A stretch of DNA of 64,000 nucleotides from Jidongwangia harbinensis (lineage in GTDB: Bacteria > Actinomycetota > Actinomycetes > Mycobacteriales > Micromonosporaceae), in contig NZ_JAIWNC010000023.1 in the NCBI RefSeq assembly GCF_020216025.1, positions 1 through 64,000 on the forward strand. Direction: 5' to 3'. Position 1 is the stretch's first letter, and every line of letters starts with the position of its first letter. The translations under genes were made by a program, and so were the position numbers. The notes under the pieces were generated by a model. That model saw only the letters and a list, made by a program, of their open reading frames with translations, did not search any database and was not told the origin of the DNA. Below, piece after piece: positions 23,613 through 32,886 of this stretch.

Positions 23613-24472
23613 CGGACATCGGGCTAACTGAGGTGAGCAAGAGCTACGGGCGGCGCCGGGTCCTGAACCGGGTCACCCTGGACGTCGGCACCGGTGTACT
23701 CGGCCTGCTGGGCCCCAACGGCGCAGGCAAGACGACCCTGATGCGCGTGCTGGCCACCGTCGCCCAGGCCGACGCCGGGCGGGTCGAGCTGCTCGGCCGG
23801 GACGCGCGGGACCCGCTAGCGCAGGTGGCGATCCGCCGCCGGCTGGGCTACGTCCCGCAGGAGACCGGCTTCCCGCGCGGCTTCACTGCCTTCGAGTACG
23901 TCGACTATGTGGCCATCCTCAAGGAGATGACCGACCGTCGCACCCGGCACGACGAGGTTCGCCGGGTGCTCGAAACCATGGGCCTGACCACGCACGCGCG
24001 GCGCCGGGTGTGGCGCCTGTCCGGCGGCATGAAGCGACGCCTGATGATCGCCCAGGCCCTACTCAGCGACCCACGGCTGCTCATCCTGGACGAGCCGACC
24101 GCCGGCCTGGATCCAGAGCAGCGGCTACGCCTGCGAGACACGATCTCGACGCTGGCCGAGAACCGGTGCGTGGTCGTGTCCACACACCAGACCGAAGATG
24201 TGGCGGCGTTCTGCCCACGGCTGGTGGTGCTGCACGAGGGCAGCATCCGCTTCGACGGCAACCCGCAGCAACTGGCCGCCGCCGCGGCTGGGCGCGTGTG
24301 GCGCTCCGAGCAGCGCGATCCCGGCGCCCGGCTGGCCTGGCGCACCAGCGACGGAAGGCTACGACAGGTCGGCTCACCACCGCCCGGCGCCACCCTGGTC
24401 GAGCCATCGATCGAGGACGGCTACCTACTCCTGGTGGGTTCGTCCGAGCCTGTGGTGAAGGCGACGGCATGA
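23609..24472 (+). CDS. ABC transporter ATP-binding protein
   Basis: This 287-residue protein starts at GTG 23609. It has Walker A GPNGAGKTT (about 36-44), Q-loop YVPQETGFPRGF, signature RLSGGMKRRLMIAQALL, Walker B LLILDEPTAGLDP and H-loop VVVSTHQTED. The C-terminal ~70 residues after the ATPase domain are as in drug/antibiotic exporter ATPases of the ABC-2 group. It is coupled to the anti-sigma gene before it and to the first permease after it (ATGA at 24469). Confidence 0.92.
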   Translation: MTDIGLTEVSKSYGRRRVLNRVTLDVGTGVLGLLGPNGAGKTTLMRVLATVAQADAGRVELLGRDARDPLAQVAIRRRLGYVPQETGFPRGFTAFEYVDYVAILKEMTDRRTRHDEVRRVLETMGLTTHARRRVWRLSGGMKRRLMIAQALLSDPRLLILDEPTAGLDPEQRLRLRDTISTLAENRCVVVSTHQTEDVAAFCPRLVVLHEGSIRFDGNPQQLAAAAAGRVWRSEQRDPGARLAWRTSDGRLRQVGSPPPGATLVEPSIEDGYLLLVGSSEPVVKATA

Positions 24473-25299
24473 GCATCGCCACCGCGGCCGCCCGGCGGCT
24501 CGGTGTGGTGGAGGCACGCCGGATGGTGCGCCATCCGGTGTACCCGGTGGCGATGGTGTACATCGCCGTCTTCGTCGTCGAGGCGGTCCTGAGCGGACAG
24601 ACGGGCCCGCCCGCCAACGAGGCGTACACGGTCGTGATACTCACCCTGCTGTTCGTCTACGCGCCCGCGACTATCGTGGCCGCTAACCGGGTAGCCGCGG
24701 CCCCGTTCCGGTCCCGGGCCCGCGAGCCGTTGGACGCCACACCTGTCGACGAGCGCCAGCGCACCACGGGCGCGATCATCGGCGTGCTGCGCGGACCAGC
24801 TCTGGTGAGTTTCGCGATCACCGGACTGTTGCTGGTGATCGGAGAGTTCACCACCGCGCACCCGGAGCGGCCCATCGATGTGGTGTACCACCGCACGGCG
24901 CTGGAGTACCTGCAGGTTCCCGCCGTCGTCCTGGGTGCGGGTCTGCTGGGTATCGCGGTCGCCCGGTGGCTGCCCTGGCCTGGTGCGCTTCCACTGACCG
25001 TGTTCCTGGTGTGGTTCGGCACGGAGACGATGTACTGGTCTACCTATACCGGCACCGTGCACGACCGCACCTGGTTCGCTTTGTGGCCGGTCTGGATGGC
25101 CTCGAACGCGCCCTCTGGCATGCTGCCGAGGCAGCCGCTAGGGCAGGAGATGTGGCATCTGACGTACCTGCTCGGCCTGGGGGCCCTGGCCGGTGTCGCG
25201 GCCATGCTGCGCACCGGCGGAGCACGCCGGGCATGGTGCGCTGCCGCGGCGGCGGCGGTACTGGCGACCGTGACCGCTGGCTGGTTGCAGACACGGTGA
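24469..25299 (+). CDS. ABC transporter permease paralogue 1
   Basis: The protein has 276 residues and about six membrane segments. It opens with ARRLGVVEARRMVRHPVYPV and has a cytosolic loop FRSRAREPLDATPVDERQR and the tail GQEMWHLTYLLGLGALAG. It is the first of four tandem paralogues that share these blocks nearly word for word. It overlaps the ATPase gene by four bases. The substrate is unknown. Confidence 0.85.
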   Translation: MSIATAAARRLGVVEARRMVRHPVYPVAMVYIAVFVVEAVLSGQTGPPANEAYTVVILTLLFVYAPATIVAANRVAAAPFRSRAREPLDATPVDERQRTTGAIIGVLRGPALVSFAITGLLLVIGEFTTAHPERPIDVVYHRTALEYLQVPAVVLGAGLLGIAVARWLPWPGALPLTVFLVWFGTETMYWSTYTGTVHDRTWFALWPVWMASNAPSGMLPRQPLGQEMWHLTYLLGLGALAGVAAMLRTGGARRAWCAAAAAAVLATVTAGWLQTR

Positions 25300-25334
25300 C
25301 TGCGGCACGCCGGCCAGCGGGAAGGAGGCAGTCG

Positions 25335-26150
25335 ATGATGAGTCCGGCCGCGCGGCGGCTCGGTGCGGTAGAGGCCCGCCGGATGCTGCGCCACCCGGCG
25401 TACCCGGTGGCGATGCTGTACCTCGTCGTCTTTGCCGTTGAGGTCGTCTGGAACCGCCAGACCGGCCCAGCCGCCAACTTTGCGTATGCGCTTGTGCTGC
25501 TGTGCTTGCTGTTCGTCTACGCTCCGGTGACGATCGTGGTCGCCAACCGGGTGGCCGCGGCCACGTTCCGGTCCCGGGTCCGTGAGCCGTTGGACGCCAC
25601 ACCTGTCGACGAACGGCAGCGCACCACGGGTGCGATCATCGGCGTGCTGCGCGGTCCGGTCCTGGTGAGTTTCGCGATCACCGGACTGTTGTTGGTGATC
25701 GGAGAGTTCACCATCGCGCACCCGGAGCGGCCCATCGATGTGGTGTACCAGCGCACGGCGCTGGAGCACCTGCAGGTCCCCGCGGTCGTCTTGGGAGCGG
25801 GTCTGCTGGGCATCGCGGTTGCCCGGTGGCTGCCCTGGCCCGGCGCGCTGCCGCTGACCGTGCTCCTGGCATGGATCGGCACGGTCACGACGTACCAGCC
25901 TACGACCGGCGCGGTGCACGACCGTACCTGGTTCGCGCTGTGGCCGGTGTGGTTCTCCGTGGAGGAGGGCATGCTGTCGCGGCAGCCGCTCGATCAGGAG
26001 ATGTGGCACCTGGCATACCTGTGCGGGCTCGGGGCCCTGGCCGGTGTCGTGGCGCTACTGCACACCCGCGGACCGCGCCGGGCGTTGTGGACGGCCGCGG
26101 TCACCGCCGTGGTCGCGGCCACCGCCGGCGGCTGGTTACAGACGCGCTGA
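25335..26150 (+). CDS. ABC transporter permease paralogue 2
   Basis: The protein has 271 residues from ATG 25335, with a GAAGGAGG ribosome site at 25321-25328. It shares with paralogue 1 the loop REPLDATPVDERQRTTGAII and long runs of DNA sequence, for instance the segment encoding that loop. That implies recent duplication or gene conversion. The extracellular loop between the last membrane segments (TYQPTTGAVHDRTWFALWPV) is more divergent. Confidence 0.85.
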   Translation: MMSPAARRLGAVEARRMLRHPAYPVAMLYLVVFAVEVVWNRQTGPAANFAYALVLLCLLFVYAPVTIVVANRVAAATFRSRVREPLDATPVDERQRTTGAIIGVLRGPVLVSFAITGLLLVIGEFTIAHPERPIDVVYQRTALEHLQVPAVVLGAGLLGIAVARWLPWPGALPLTVLLAWIGTVTTYQPTTGAVHDRTWFALWPVWFSVEEGMLSRQPLDQEMWHLAYLCGLGALAGVVALLHTRGPRRALWTAAVTAVVAATAGGWLQTR

Positions 26151-26176
26151 GCCCTTGGCAGGAAGGAGACAGGTCG

Positions 26177-27013
26177 ATGTCCGTGCGCAAGGCGCGGCAG
26201 GTGACTCCGGCCGCGCGGCGACTCGGCGCGGTGGAGGCGCGTCGGATGCTGCGGCACCCGGCCTATCCGATGGCCATGCTGTACATCGTGGCGTTCGGCA
26301 CCGCGATGGTCGTCAACGATGAGGGTGCGCCAGCCAACCAGGCCTACCTGATCGTGATGCTGAGCGTGCTGCTCGTCTACGCGCCGGCGACGATCGTGGT
26401 TGCCAACCGGGTGGCCGCGGCCACGTTTCGGTCCCGGGTCCGCGAGCCGTTGGACGCCGTGCCGGTCGATGAGCGGCAGCGCACGGTGGGCGCGATCCTG
26501 GGCGTGCTGCGCGGCCCGGTGCTGGTCGGGTGTGCGGCCGCCGCGCTGCTGTTGGTGCTCGACGGGTACGCCACTCCGTACACCGCGGTGCGCAACGACG
26601 CGGTCTACCCCCGTACGGCGTGGGAATACCTGCAGTTGCCGGCCCTAGTGCTCGGCGCCGGGCTGCTCGGCATCGCGGTGGCCCGCTGGCTGCCCTGGCC
26701 CGGCGTGCTGCCACTGACCGTGCTCGTGGTCGGATTCGGCACGATCGCGATGTATCCCGTCACCGTGGCCGACTCGGTGCATGCCTCGGCCTGGTACGCG
26801 CTGTGGCCGGCATGGTTCGCGCTGGACGTCGGCATGCTGCCGCGGAAGCCGCTCGATCAGGAGATGTGGCACCTGGCATACCTGCTCGGGCTCGGAGCCC
26901 TGGCCGGTGTCGCATCGCTTCTGCACACCCGGGGACCGCGCCGGACATTGTGCATTGCCGTGGCGGTGGCCGTCCTGGTCACCGCGGCTGCTGGCTGGCT
27001 GCAGACACGGTGA
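26177..27013 (+). CDS. ABC transporter permease paralogue 3
   Basis: The protein has 278 residues from ATG 26177, preceded by GGAAGGAG. It has six membrane segments, the conserved loop REPLDAVPVDERQRTVGAIL, and a tail DQEMWHLAYLLGLGALAG almost identical to its neighbours. It is more divergent in the first external loop (VNDEGAPANQAYL) and in the region around residues 175-190. Confidence 0.85.
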   Translation: MSVRKARQVTPAARRLGAVEARRMLRHPAYPMAMLYIVAFGTAMVVNDEGAPANQAYLIVMLSVLLVYAPATIVVANRVAAATFRSRVREPLDAVPVDERQRTVGAILGVLRGPVLVGCAAAALLLVLDGYATPYTAVRNDAVYPRTAWEYLQLPALVLGAGLLGIAVARWLPWPGVLPLTVLVVGFGTIAMYPVTVADSVHASAWYALWPAWFALDVGMLPRKPLDQEMWHLAYLLGLGALAGVASLLHTRGPRRTLCIAVAVAVLVTAAAGWLQTR

Positions 27014-27051
27014 CAGTGGGCACGCCAGCCGGCAGGGGAAGGAGACGGGCG

Positions 27052-27895
27052 ATGACGACTCCGGCCGCACGGCGACTCGGCGCGGTGGAGGCACGCCAGA
27101 TGCTGCGCCACCCCGCGTATCCCATCGCGATGCTCTACATCCTCACATGGGACGTCACGTTGCTGATCAACCACGAGGGCGACCCACCGGCCAACCGCGC
27201 CTACATGGTCTTGGCCTTCAGCCTGGTGCACGTCTACGCGCCGGTGACATTCGTGGCGGCGAACCTGGTCACCGCCGCCACCTATCGATCGCGAGTCCGG
27301 GAGCCGTTAGACGCCACCCCCGTCGACGGCCGGCAACGCACGGTGGGCGCCATCGTGGGGTTGGTGCGCGGCCCGGTCATCGTGGACTCCCCGGTGCGGC
27401 ACTGCTGCTGGTGCTCGGCGAGTTCACCACCGCGCACACCCCTCTGGCCAGCGAGCGGGTGTACCAGCGCACCGCTGTGGAGTACCTACAGGTGCCGACG
27501 CTCGTGCTCGGCGCGGGCTTACTCGGCATCGCAGTCGCCCGCTGGCTGCCCTGGCCTGGCCTGCTCCCGCTGACCACGCTCACATTGTGGCTCGGCACCA
27601 TCGCCCTGTACTACCACTTCACCGAGTACATCGGCCCTACGCTGGGCGGTCCGCCCGAGGTGGTGCAGCCAAGGACCTGGCTCGCGTTGTGGCCGGTCTG
27701 GTTCGCATCCAACCAAGGCATCCTTCCCCGGCAACCACTCGGCCAGGAGATGTGGCATCTGGCATACCTGCTCGGACTCGGCGCACTTGCCGGCACTGCG
27801 GCCGTGCTGCGCACCGACGGGCCCCGCCGCAGCGTCTGGGCCGCAGCCGCTGGGATCGCCGCACAGCCATCGCCGGCCGGCTGCAACTCGGCTGA
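27052..27895 (+). pseudogene. ABC transporter permease paralogue 4, two frameshifts
   Basis: From ATG 27052 (ribosome site GGGGAAGGAG) the family sequence runs to VGLVRGPVIV. It then changes frame near 27381-27392 to continue as GAALLLVLGEFTTAHT … GQEMWHLAYLLGLGALAG. It changes frame again near 27841-27870 to end in AIAGRLQLG at 27895. Each step fits the loss of a single base. The order of conserved blocks is intact, so the decay is young, or the indels are sequencing errors. Confidence 0.75.
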
Positions 27896-27902
27896 GGGAC
27901 CG

Positions 27903-28002
27903 CCAACCGGTTCATCAATACGCGCCTGCCTGCAGCATGCGCACCATTGCCTCCGACCCGCCGTGACCAAGAACCATCCGGCCGTGGCCGCAGACAGCTT
28001 GG
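27903..28002 (-). repeat. Degenerate inverted dispersed repeat, copy A
   Basis: Read on the minus strand, this 100-base stretch matches 32887-32987 at roughly four bases in five, with one indel. In a common frame copy A gives YQAVCGHGRMVLGHGGSEAM, then VRMLQAGAY and a stop. Copy B gives PKLSAGDGGTVLGHGALDAS, then VRIVQAGAY and a stop. The shared VLGHG…QAGAY-stop suggests the last residues of two copies of one protein gene, now lost upstream. I do not recognise the family. Confidence 0.55.
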
Positions 28003-28100
28003 TAGACGGAATCGGCAGCCGCCGAAGCGCAGCGTGGCCCTCAGTCGTCAACTCTGACCAGGGCAATGATGCGCGAACACCATCGATGTAAGGAGCTCCG

Positions 28101-28961
28101 GTGAAACGAGCGCGCTACCAGATCAGCATCAACGGTTTCGACGTGAAGAACCAGTCATGGGACCACGCATTGCAAGTTGACGGCAAAGACGACGAGGTGT
28201 TCATCGGCTGGAACAGCAAGAAAATGCGCTCCGACGGCACCCTCATCTACGAGGCCGCGACTCGTAAGTCGGCAACGATCGGTGACGTCAACGGTCAATC
28301 CGGCCGAGTCGTCGGCGGAAGCGCTTCCAGCAAAGGAGGACTCAGGGATGGGGACAGATATCCACACGACAAGCCATGGATGAAGAAGCGCGTATTCGAC
28401 CTTCCTGCGATTCCGCCCTTCATCTGGTCGCCGACTCGAATCGAGATCAGTCCGGAAGTTCCTTCCGGCCGCGACTATCCACCCATGAACTGCTTCACCG
28501 ACACGATCACCGAAGGCGAGGTGGTCTACTTCACGCCTAGCATCTGGGAATTTGATCTCGGTCAAAGCGCATGGGAAGGCATGCTCGCTTGGCTAAGGGA
28601 CACTGACGACAAGTTCGGTGCTCGGGCGAAAGAGATCTTCACGAAGGTATTCCCTCCGAACAACTGGATCTTCGACGCCGTCTCCCTCGGCATACAGACC
28701 GCTTCCACGCTGACCAGCATCACCGGTAGCTCGGGCAGTCGTCCCATCGGGACGGTGCGCAGCGCCACGAACCCCGCGACGTTCGTTTTCAACCCCTGGA
28801 TCCTTGAGCTGACCTTCGAACGGGCGGAAGCGCTGATTGCGGCCGAGCCCGCCGGCGTCGGGCATGGCGTCTTGGCGATCCCGTACACCGACGACATCTC
28901 CCTACGCGGCAGCTATCAGCTCTACCTGCAAGTCGAGCGGCTGGGGCCAGTCGAAGGATAG
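28101..28961 (+). CDS. Hypothetical protein of 286 residues
   Basis: The start is GTG 28101 with AAGGAG six bases before it (28090-28095). There is no signal peptide and no clear membrane segment. The N-terminal block YQISINGFDVKNQSWDHALQ, VDGKDDEVFIGW looks like a beta-rich domain. The C-terminal part (NPWILELTFERAEALIAAEP; GSYQLYLQVERL) is also beta-like. Aromatic residues are frequent. I do not know the family. It follows the decayed permease but has its own ribosome site and is not evidently part of that operon. Codon usage is less extreme (more A/T in third positions) than in the permease genes. Confidence 0.65.
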   Translation: MKRARYQISINGFDVKNQSWDHALQVDGKDDEVFIGWNSKKMRSDGTLIYEAATRKSATIGDVNGQSGRVVGGSASSKGGLRDGDRYPHDKPWMKKRVFDLPAIPPFIWSPTRIEISPEVPSGRDYPPMNCFTDTITEGEVVYFTPSIWEFDLGQSAWEGMLAWLRDTDDKFGARAKEIFTKVFPPNNWIFDAVSLGIQTASTLTSITGSSGSRPIGTVRSATNPATFVFNPWILELTFERAEALIAAEPAGVGHGVLAIPYTDDISLRGSYQLYLQVERLGPVEG

Positions 28962-29286
28962 CCGCCCGACGCGAGCACCACCGGGCCATTCAGTATGAGT
29001 GGAACTACGGCGCCAACCCTATGTTTCGACTGATCTGACGGGCACGATGGGTGGCGAGACCTCTCGGCTTAGCTGGGAGGTCCGTCGCACTGTTCTAACG
29101 GTGTCTTGCCGGGACTGCCGCCTTGGCTGCAGTTGTCACGACGGCAATCGTAGGTGCTCCTTCATCGGCCCACGCCGCCACAATTGACTTCTTGGCGGCT
29201 TCCGTTCTCGAGGATAGCCAGCCGTATCAGTTGGTTTTTGAATGGGCTCTTCGCTGCCTGGAAACCCCATTGGACACCGACGGCGT
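28962..29286. other. Intergenic stretch left of the ISL3 element
   Basis: No gene is supported. The sequence next to the ISL3 insertion (29160-29294) reads like a degraded minus-strand coding fragment (PFKNQLIRLAILENGSRQ) with no start or recognisable family. Confidence 0.35.
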
Positions 29287-29294
29287 GGATTGAC

Positions 29295-30742
29295 GGCTCT
29301 TCGAAGTTGAGCGGGGTTCGGAGTCGGCGGCGACCCGGGACATAGGGGCTCGCAGCCCATCGGTGATCATCTGAGTGTCGAGTTCGGATGGTCACAAGTG
29401 AAGAGCTGCGAGCATGGTCAACGATACGACCCGGCTGCTGGGCCTGGATGGGCTGGTGGTGGAGGGGGTCGAGGTGGACGCTGACGGCGTCCCGGTGGTG
29501 GACCTGTCCACCGGTTGTGAGCAGGCACGATGCTGTCCGGGGTGTGGGCGGCGGGCGGCGCAGATCAAGCAGTGGGCGACTACCCGGCCACGGGATCTGC
29601 CGGTCGCCGGGCGGACGATGCGGCTGCGGTGGCGTAAACGGCGCTGGTACTGCCCGACCGCGGCTTGTCCGCGGAAATCGTTCACCGAGCAGGTCGCCCA
29701 GGTGCCGGCCCGGTCGAGGCTGACCATGCGGTTGCGGCAGGCGGCCGGGGCGGCAGTCGCCGACGGCGGTCGCACGATCGTGCAGTCGGCTCGCGATCAC
29801 GGCGTCTCGTGGCCGGTCGTCGCGCAGGCGTTCACCGCCCACGCGAGCAGGGTGTTGCCGGACGAACCGGAGCCGGTCGCGGTACTCGGCATCGACGAGG
29901 TCCGCCGCGGCGAACCGCACTGGGCATGGGATGAGAAGGCCGGTTCGTGGACCAAGACCGCGGACCGGTGGCACGTCGGCTTCTGCGATCTGTCCGCTGG
30001 TCAGGGACTGCTCGCCCAGGTCGAAGGGCGCACCACCGCCGCGGTCACCGGCTGGCTGGCCGCTCGATCACCGGCCTGGCGCGAGCAGATCACGGCGGTC
30101 GCGATCGACATGTGCACCGTGTTCAAGGCCGCGATCCGGCAGATGCTGCCGCACGCGCTGCTGGTCGTCGATCACTTCCACGTCGTGCAGCTGGCCAACC
30201 GGGCGGTCACCGAGGTCCGCCGCCGGGTGACGCTCACTGCGCGGGGCCGTCGTGGCCGCGGCAGCGATCCTGAGTGGCGGATGCGGAACCGGCTGACCCG
30301 CTCGGCGACCCGGATGAGCGGCAAGCACGTCGACCGCCTGACCGACACTCTCGAGGCCCTGCCCACCCGGATCGGCGCCCCGATCCTGGCCACGTGGAAC
30401 GCGAAAGAGGACCTGCTCGACCTGCTCGCCACCGCCCGCACCCAGCCCGACCGCGAACACGTCCATCGGCTGCTACGCCGCTTCTACACCCGCTGCGCCG
30501 CCACTGACCTGCCCGAACTACACCGGCTCGCCACCACGATCGAGACCTGGTGGCCGCAAATCTCGGCGTTCCTGGCCACGGGTATCACCAACGCCGGCTC
30601 CGAAGGCACCAACCGCGTCATCAAGACCGTCGCCCGCGACGCCTACGGCTTCCGGAACCCAGAAAATCAGCGGCTACGTACCCGCACCGCGACCACCCGC
30701 CGGCACCGCGGACACCTCAACCCCGCTTAACTTCGCAGAGCC
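29295..30742 (+). mobile_element. ISL3-family insertion sequence with 8-bp target duplication
   Basis: The inverted ends are ggctcttcgaagttgagcgg (from 29295) and ggctctgcgaagttaagcgg (read inward from 30742). They continue with ggttc and ggttg, giving two mismatches over the first ~24 bases. The octamer ggattgac flanks both sides (29287-29294 and 30743-30750), the duplication length known for ISL3. An intact duplication indicates a recent insertion without later rearrangement. Confidence 0.92.
29414..30730 (+). CDS. ISL3-family transposase
   Basis: The protein has 438 residues from ATG 29414. The N-terminal zinc-ribbon-like region has CCPGCG and YCPTAACP. Then come the HTH (GGRTIVQSARDHGVSWPVVA) and the DDE_Tnp_ISL3 core: VLGIDEVRRGE with the first Asp, VAIDMCTVFKAAI and VVDHFHVVQLANRA with the second. 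The ending ITNAGSEGTNRVIKTVARDA, YGFRNPENQRLR is typical, with Glu in the N-x-x-S/A-E block. No defects are seen. It fills most of the element. Confidence 0.92.
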   Translation: MVNDTTRLLGLDGLVVEGVEVDADGVPVVDLSTGCEQARCCPGCGRRAAQIKQWATTRPRDLPVAGRTMRLRWRKRRWYCPTAACPRKSFTEQVAQVPARSRLTMRLRQAAGAAVADGGRTIVQSARDHGVSWPVVAQAFTAHASRVLPDEPEPVAVLGIDEVRRGEPHWAWDEKAGSWTKTADRWHVGFCDLSAGQGLLAQVEGRTTAAVTGWLAARSPAWREQITAVAIDMCTVFKAAIRQMLPHALLVVDHFHVVQLANRAVTEVRRRVTLTARGRRGRGSDPEWRMRNRLTRSATRMSGKHVDRLTDTLEALPTRIGAPILATWNAKEDLLDLLATARTQPDREHVHRLLRRFYTRCAATDLPELHRLATTIETWWPQISAFLATGITNAGSEGTNRVIKTVARDAYGFRNPENQRLRTRTATTRRHRGHLNPA

Positions 30743-30750
30743 GGATTGAC

Positions 30751-31356
30751 TGTTCCAGTGGCCGTGTCACGGCGGTGACCACCAAAGTGGATCTTTTCGC
30801 CGACGACTGTCGGTTCAGCAAGATCATTCGGTTTACGACGGAGGCTGTTTTACGGCATCGGCGAACAGTGCGAGGATGTTCAAAACCAGGACTGCAGGGA
30901 CAGCGGAGAGCGCAAGACTCGTCAGGAGTGGCGGCTGTCGTACGTCCAGGGCAGCTACTACGAGATTGTCAACCGATAAACCGGCCTTTGTCTCGGCATC
31001 CGGCATGGTGGCTCAGGCAGCCATGCCGATCAAGTATCGCTGCGGTGGGAACCCAACTTTGGGCCCTGCGGTAACCCTTAAAGGCCGATCAAGTGGCATA
31101 GGCGCACGCCGAGTGGTCTGGGCGCTAACCGCGGGCCACACCTGTCATCCTAGCTAGTGCACAACGCGTCGGACGGTTGTCCACGGAGCGCAAAATCGCT
31201 CCGCTGCTTGGCGAAGGCAGCCTTCCTATCCCACCTGTAGTGCTGACCCACCAGTTGACCCAGGACAGCACCACAGGTCTGGGCCAACGCCGCGGGCCGC
31301 CAGGTAAAGATCCCCACTCACGCGCGTCGACTTCGACCACGCACAGGAGACACTGC
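30751..31356. other. Stretch without recognisable genes
   Basis: No open frame with a ribosome site or a recognisable product is seen between the ISL3 element and the secreted protein gene. The upstream region of 31357-31764 is presumably in the last 150 bases. Confidence 0.4.
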
Positions 31357-31764
31357 ATGAACAACAACAGGCCGGATCATCTCCAAAGGAATCCGCTGAG
31401 AAGAATGACGGCAATGGCCACAGCGGCGGCGGCCGCCCAGGCAATGTTTGCCGGTGTCGCGCTGACTGCCGGCGTGATGTCCGCACCAGCGGCGCAGGCC
31501 AAACCCAAATGCAACGGCCCCTACCCACAGTCCACGTGCTCTCCGCAGGAGAACCGTGCCCCGACTGGCACTGAGACCTTCGACCAGCAAGGCGGCGTGT
31601 TCTGCATGTGCCGGGTCGGTGGCCTGTACTTTTCTGGTCACGCTTGCGACGCCCGCGGCGAGACCGTGAACGTCGACATATCCGAAGGAGCCGGACAAAG
31701 ACGGGAGGGAGCCTACTTGTTTGGGAATGGCTTCGTGGAGGACGACGGCGGGCCAGTCGGCTAA
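31357..31764 (+). CDS. Small secreted cysteine-containing protein
   Basis: The protein has 135 residues from ATG 31357, with a CAGGAGA site 6 bases ahead. Residues 1-47 form a long signal peptide: an Arg-containing start (NPLRRMTAMATAAAAAQ), a hydrophobic core (MFAGVALTAGVMSAPA) and a likely cleavage after AAQA. The mature part (~87 residues) has five cysteines (KCNGPYPQSTC; FCMCRVGG; HACDARGE), a Gly/acidic tail and no recognised domain. It stands alone between mobile-element debris. Surface or extracellular location is expected; function is unknown. Confidence 0.6.
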   Translation: MNNNRPDHLQRNPLRRMTAMATAAAAAQAMFAGVALTAGVMSAPAAQAKPKCNGPYPQSTCSPQENRAPTGTETFDQQGGVFCMCRVGGLYFSGHACDARGETVNVDISEGAGQRREGAYLFGNGFVEDDGGPVG

Positions 31765-32404
31765 GGAGCCAAGCGAACAGCTCCTCGGTCGACGGCCGGC
31801 TGCTTCCAGAGTCTCGCACCGTGGCGGTGGCGGGACTGGACCGGTCAACCAAGGCTCGACACGGAAGCGGTTTCGGATGCCCCGCGCCTGCCAAGCGGGG
31901 GCCCAATCGAGGGCAACCGTATTCGCTCGTTAAGGCAACGTGGCCAGGTCCGGTATGTCGCCAAGGGCGCCCGGCGGCGGGAGCGGGCCGGTGCACGCCG
32001 TCGGCCCCGTCGACGCCTACCTCGCCGCGCGCGCGAGTGCGGCCGGCATAGTCGTCGAGGCGCTGACTGGTCCGCTGATAGCCACCAGCAAGGCCCAACG
32101 GTTTGGCTGGCTCGGCGCCCGCCGCGCCGCCCGCAGGGCCTCGGCCTCGCCCTCGGATCGAGCACAGGCCGGCGGTCACGAACCGACGAATAGCGTCATC
32201 CGATGGGGCCGATTTTGAACGCGAGCTTTCGCAGTGAAGACATGGACCATTTCTGCCTTCCTGGAATTCAGTATCAGCGACCCGTGCGTTGTCATCACCG
32301 CCCGGTATGGGCGGTTGATGAAGCGTCCTGTCGCTCGCAGGTGCCAATGTGATCGCAGAGCGGACTGCCGTACCCGAGCGGTCGTAGAAGCTCTCCGATG
32401 TGGG
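31765..32404. other. Stretch without supported genes
   Basis: Several overlapping open frames are artefacts of high GC. One plus-strand stretch, DAYLAARASAAGIVVEALTG (about 32010-32070), looks protein-like but has no start or ribosome site and could be a gene fragment. Confidence 0.35.
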
Positions 32405-32614
32405 TCAGGGCTGGTTGTCCCCCAGCGGTCCGGAATGGATGGCACCGCCAGCGCCGACACTTGCCACGCCGCCCACCAGCGATGGTGCGTGTTCCGCGAG
32501 CCACGAGGGGATTTTGACGTCCTTGGCTTTGAGGACGGCGATCCCCTTCTTGGCGGCCGACCTCGCCACGAACCCGACTACCGGAATAACGATCAGTGCG
32601 ACAAGTTCTTCCAT
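32405..32614 (-). CDS. Small membrane-associated hypothetical protein
   Basis: The protein has 69 residues from ATG 32614, with AAAGGAG about 7 bases upstream. Residues 3-20 are hydrophobic (ELVALIVIPVVGFVARSA), followed by a basic stretch (KKGIAVLKAKDVKIP) and a Gly/Ala tail (SLVGGVASVGAGGAIH). This is a single TM segment with a charged linker. It is isolated and its function is unknown. It could be a toxin-like peptide, but nothing supports that beyond size. Confidence 0.5.
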   Translation of the reverse strand: MEELVALIVIPVVGFVARSAAKKGIAVLKAKDVKIPSWLAEHAPSLVGGVASVGAGGAIHSGPLGDNQP

Positions 32615-32886
32615 GATTGCACTCCTTTGTCGACGGATAACGTCCCAGAACATCTGCCCGCCTGCCGCGTTCGAGACAGTCCCGGCGGTCGACAGTCCGC
32701 TATGAGATGGCCGTGTCTAACTTGATGACCTTGGCGTGAGGATGTGAGTGATGATTCTGTAGATTGTCGTGGACATCAGAATCGCGTCCACCGTTTTGCG
32801 CCTTCGGTTTCATTGCGCATTCTTCTGGTCTGGGTTCACGACTGGTTTCGCGCCGCAGGCGATGGCGGCCGTCGATCCGGTCTTAC

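Noticed and set aside
31226..32347. A 373-residue minus-strand open frame
   Set aside because: It is Arg/Ser/Pro-rich, crosses the secreted-protein gene antisense and has no recognisable motif; it is a by-product of high GC.
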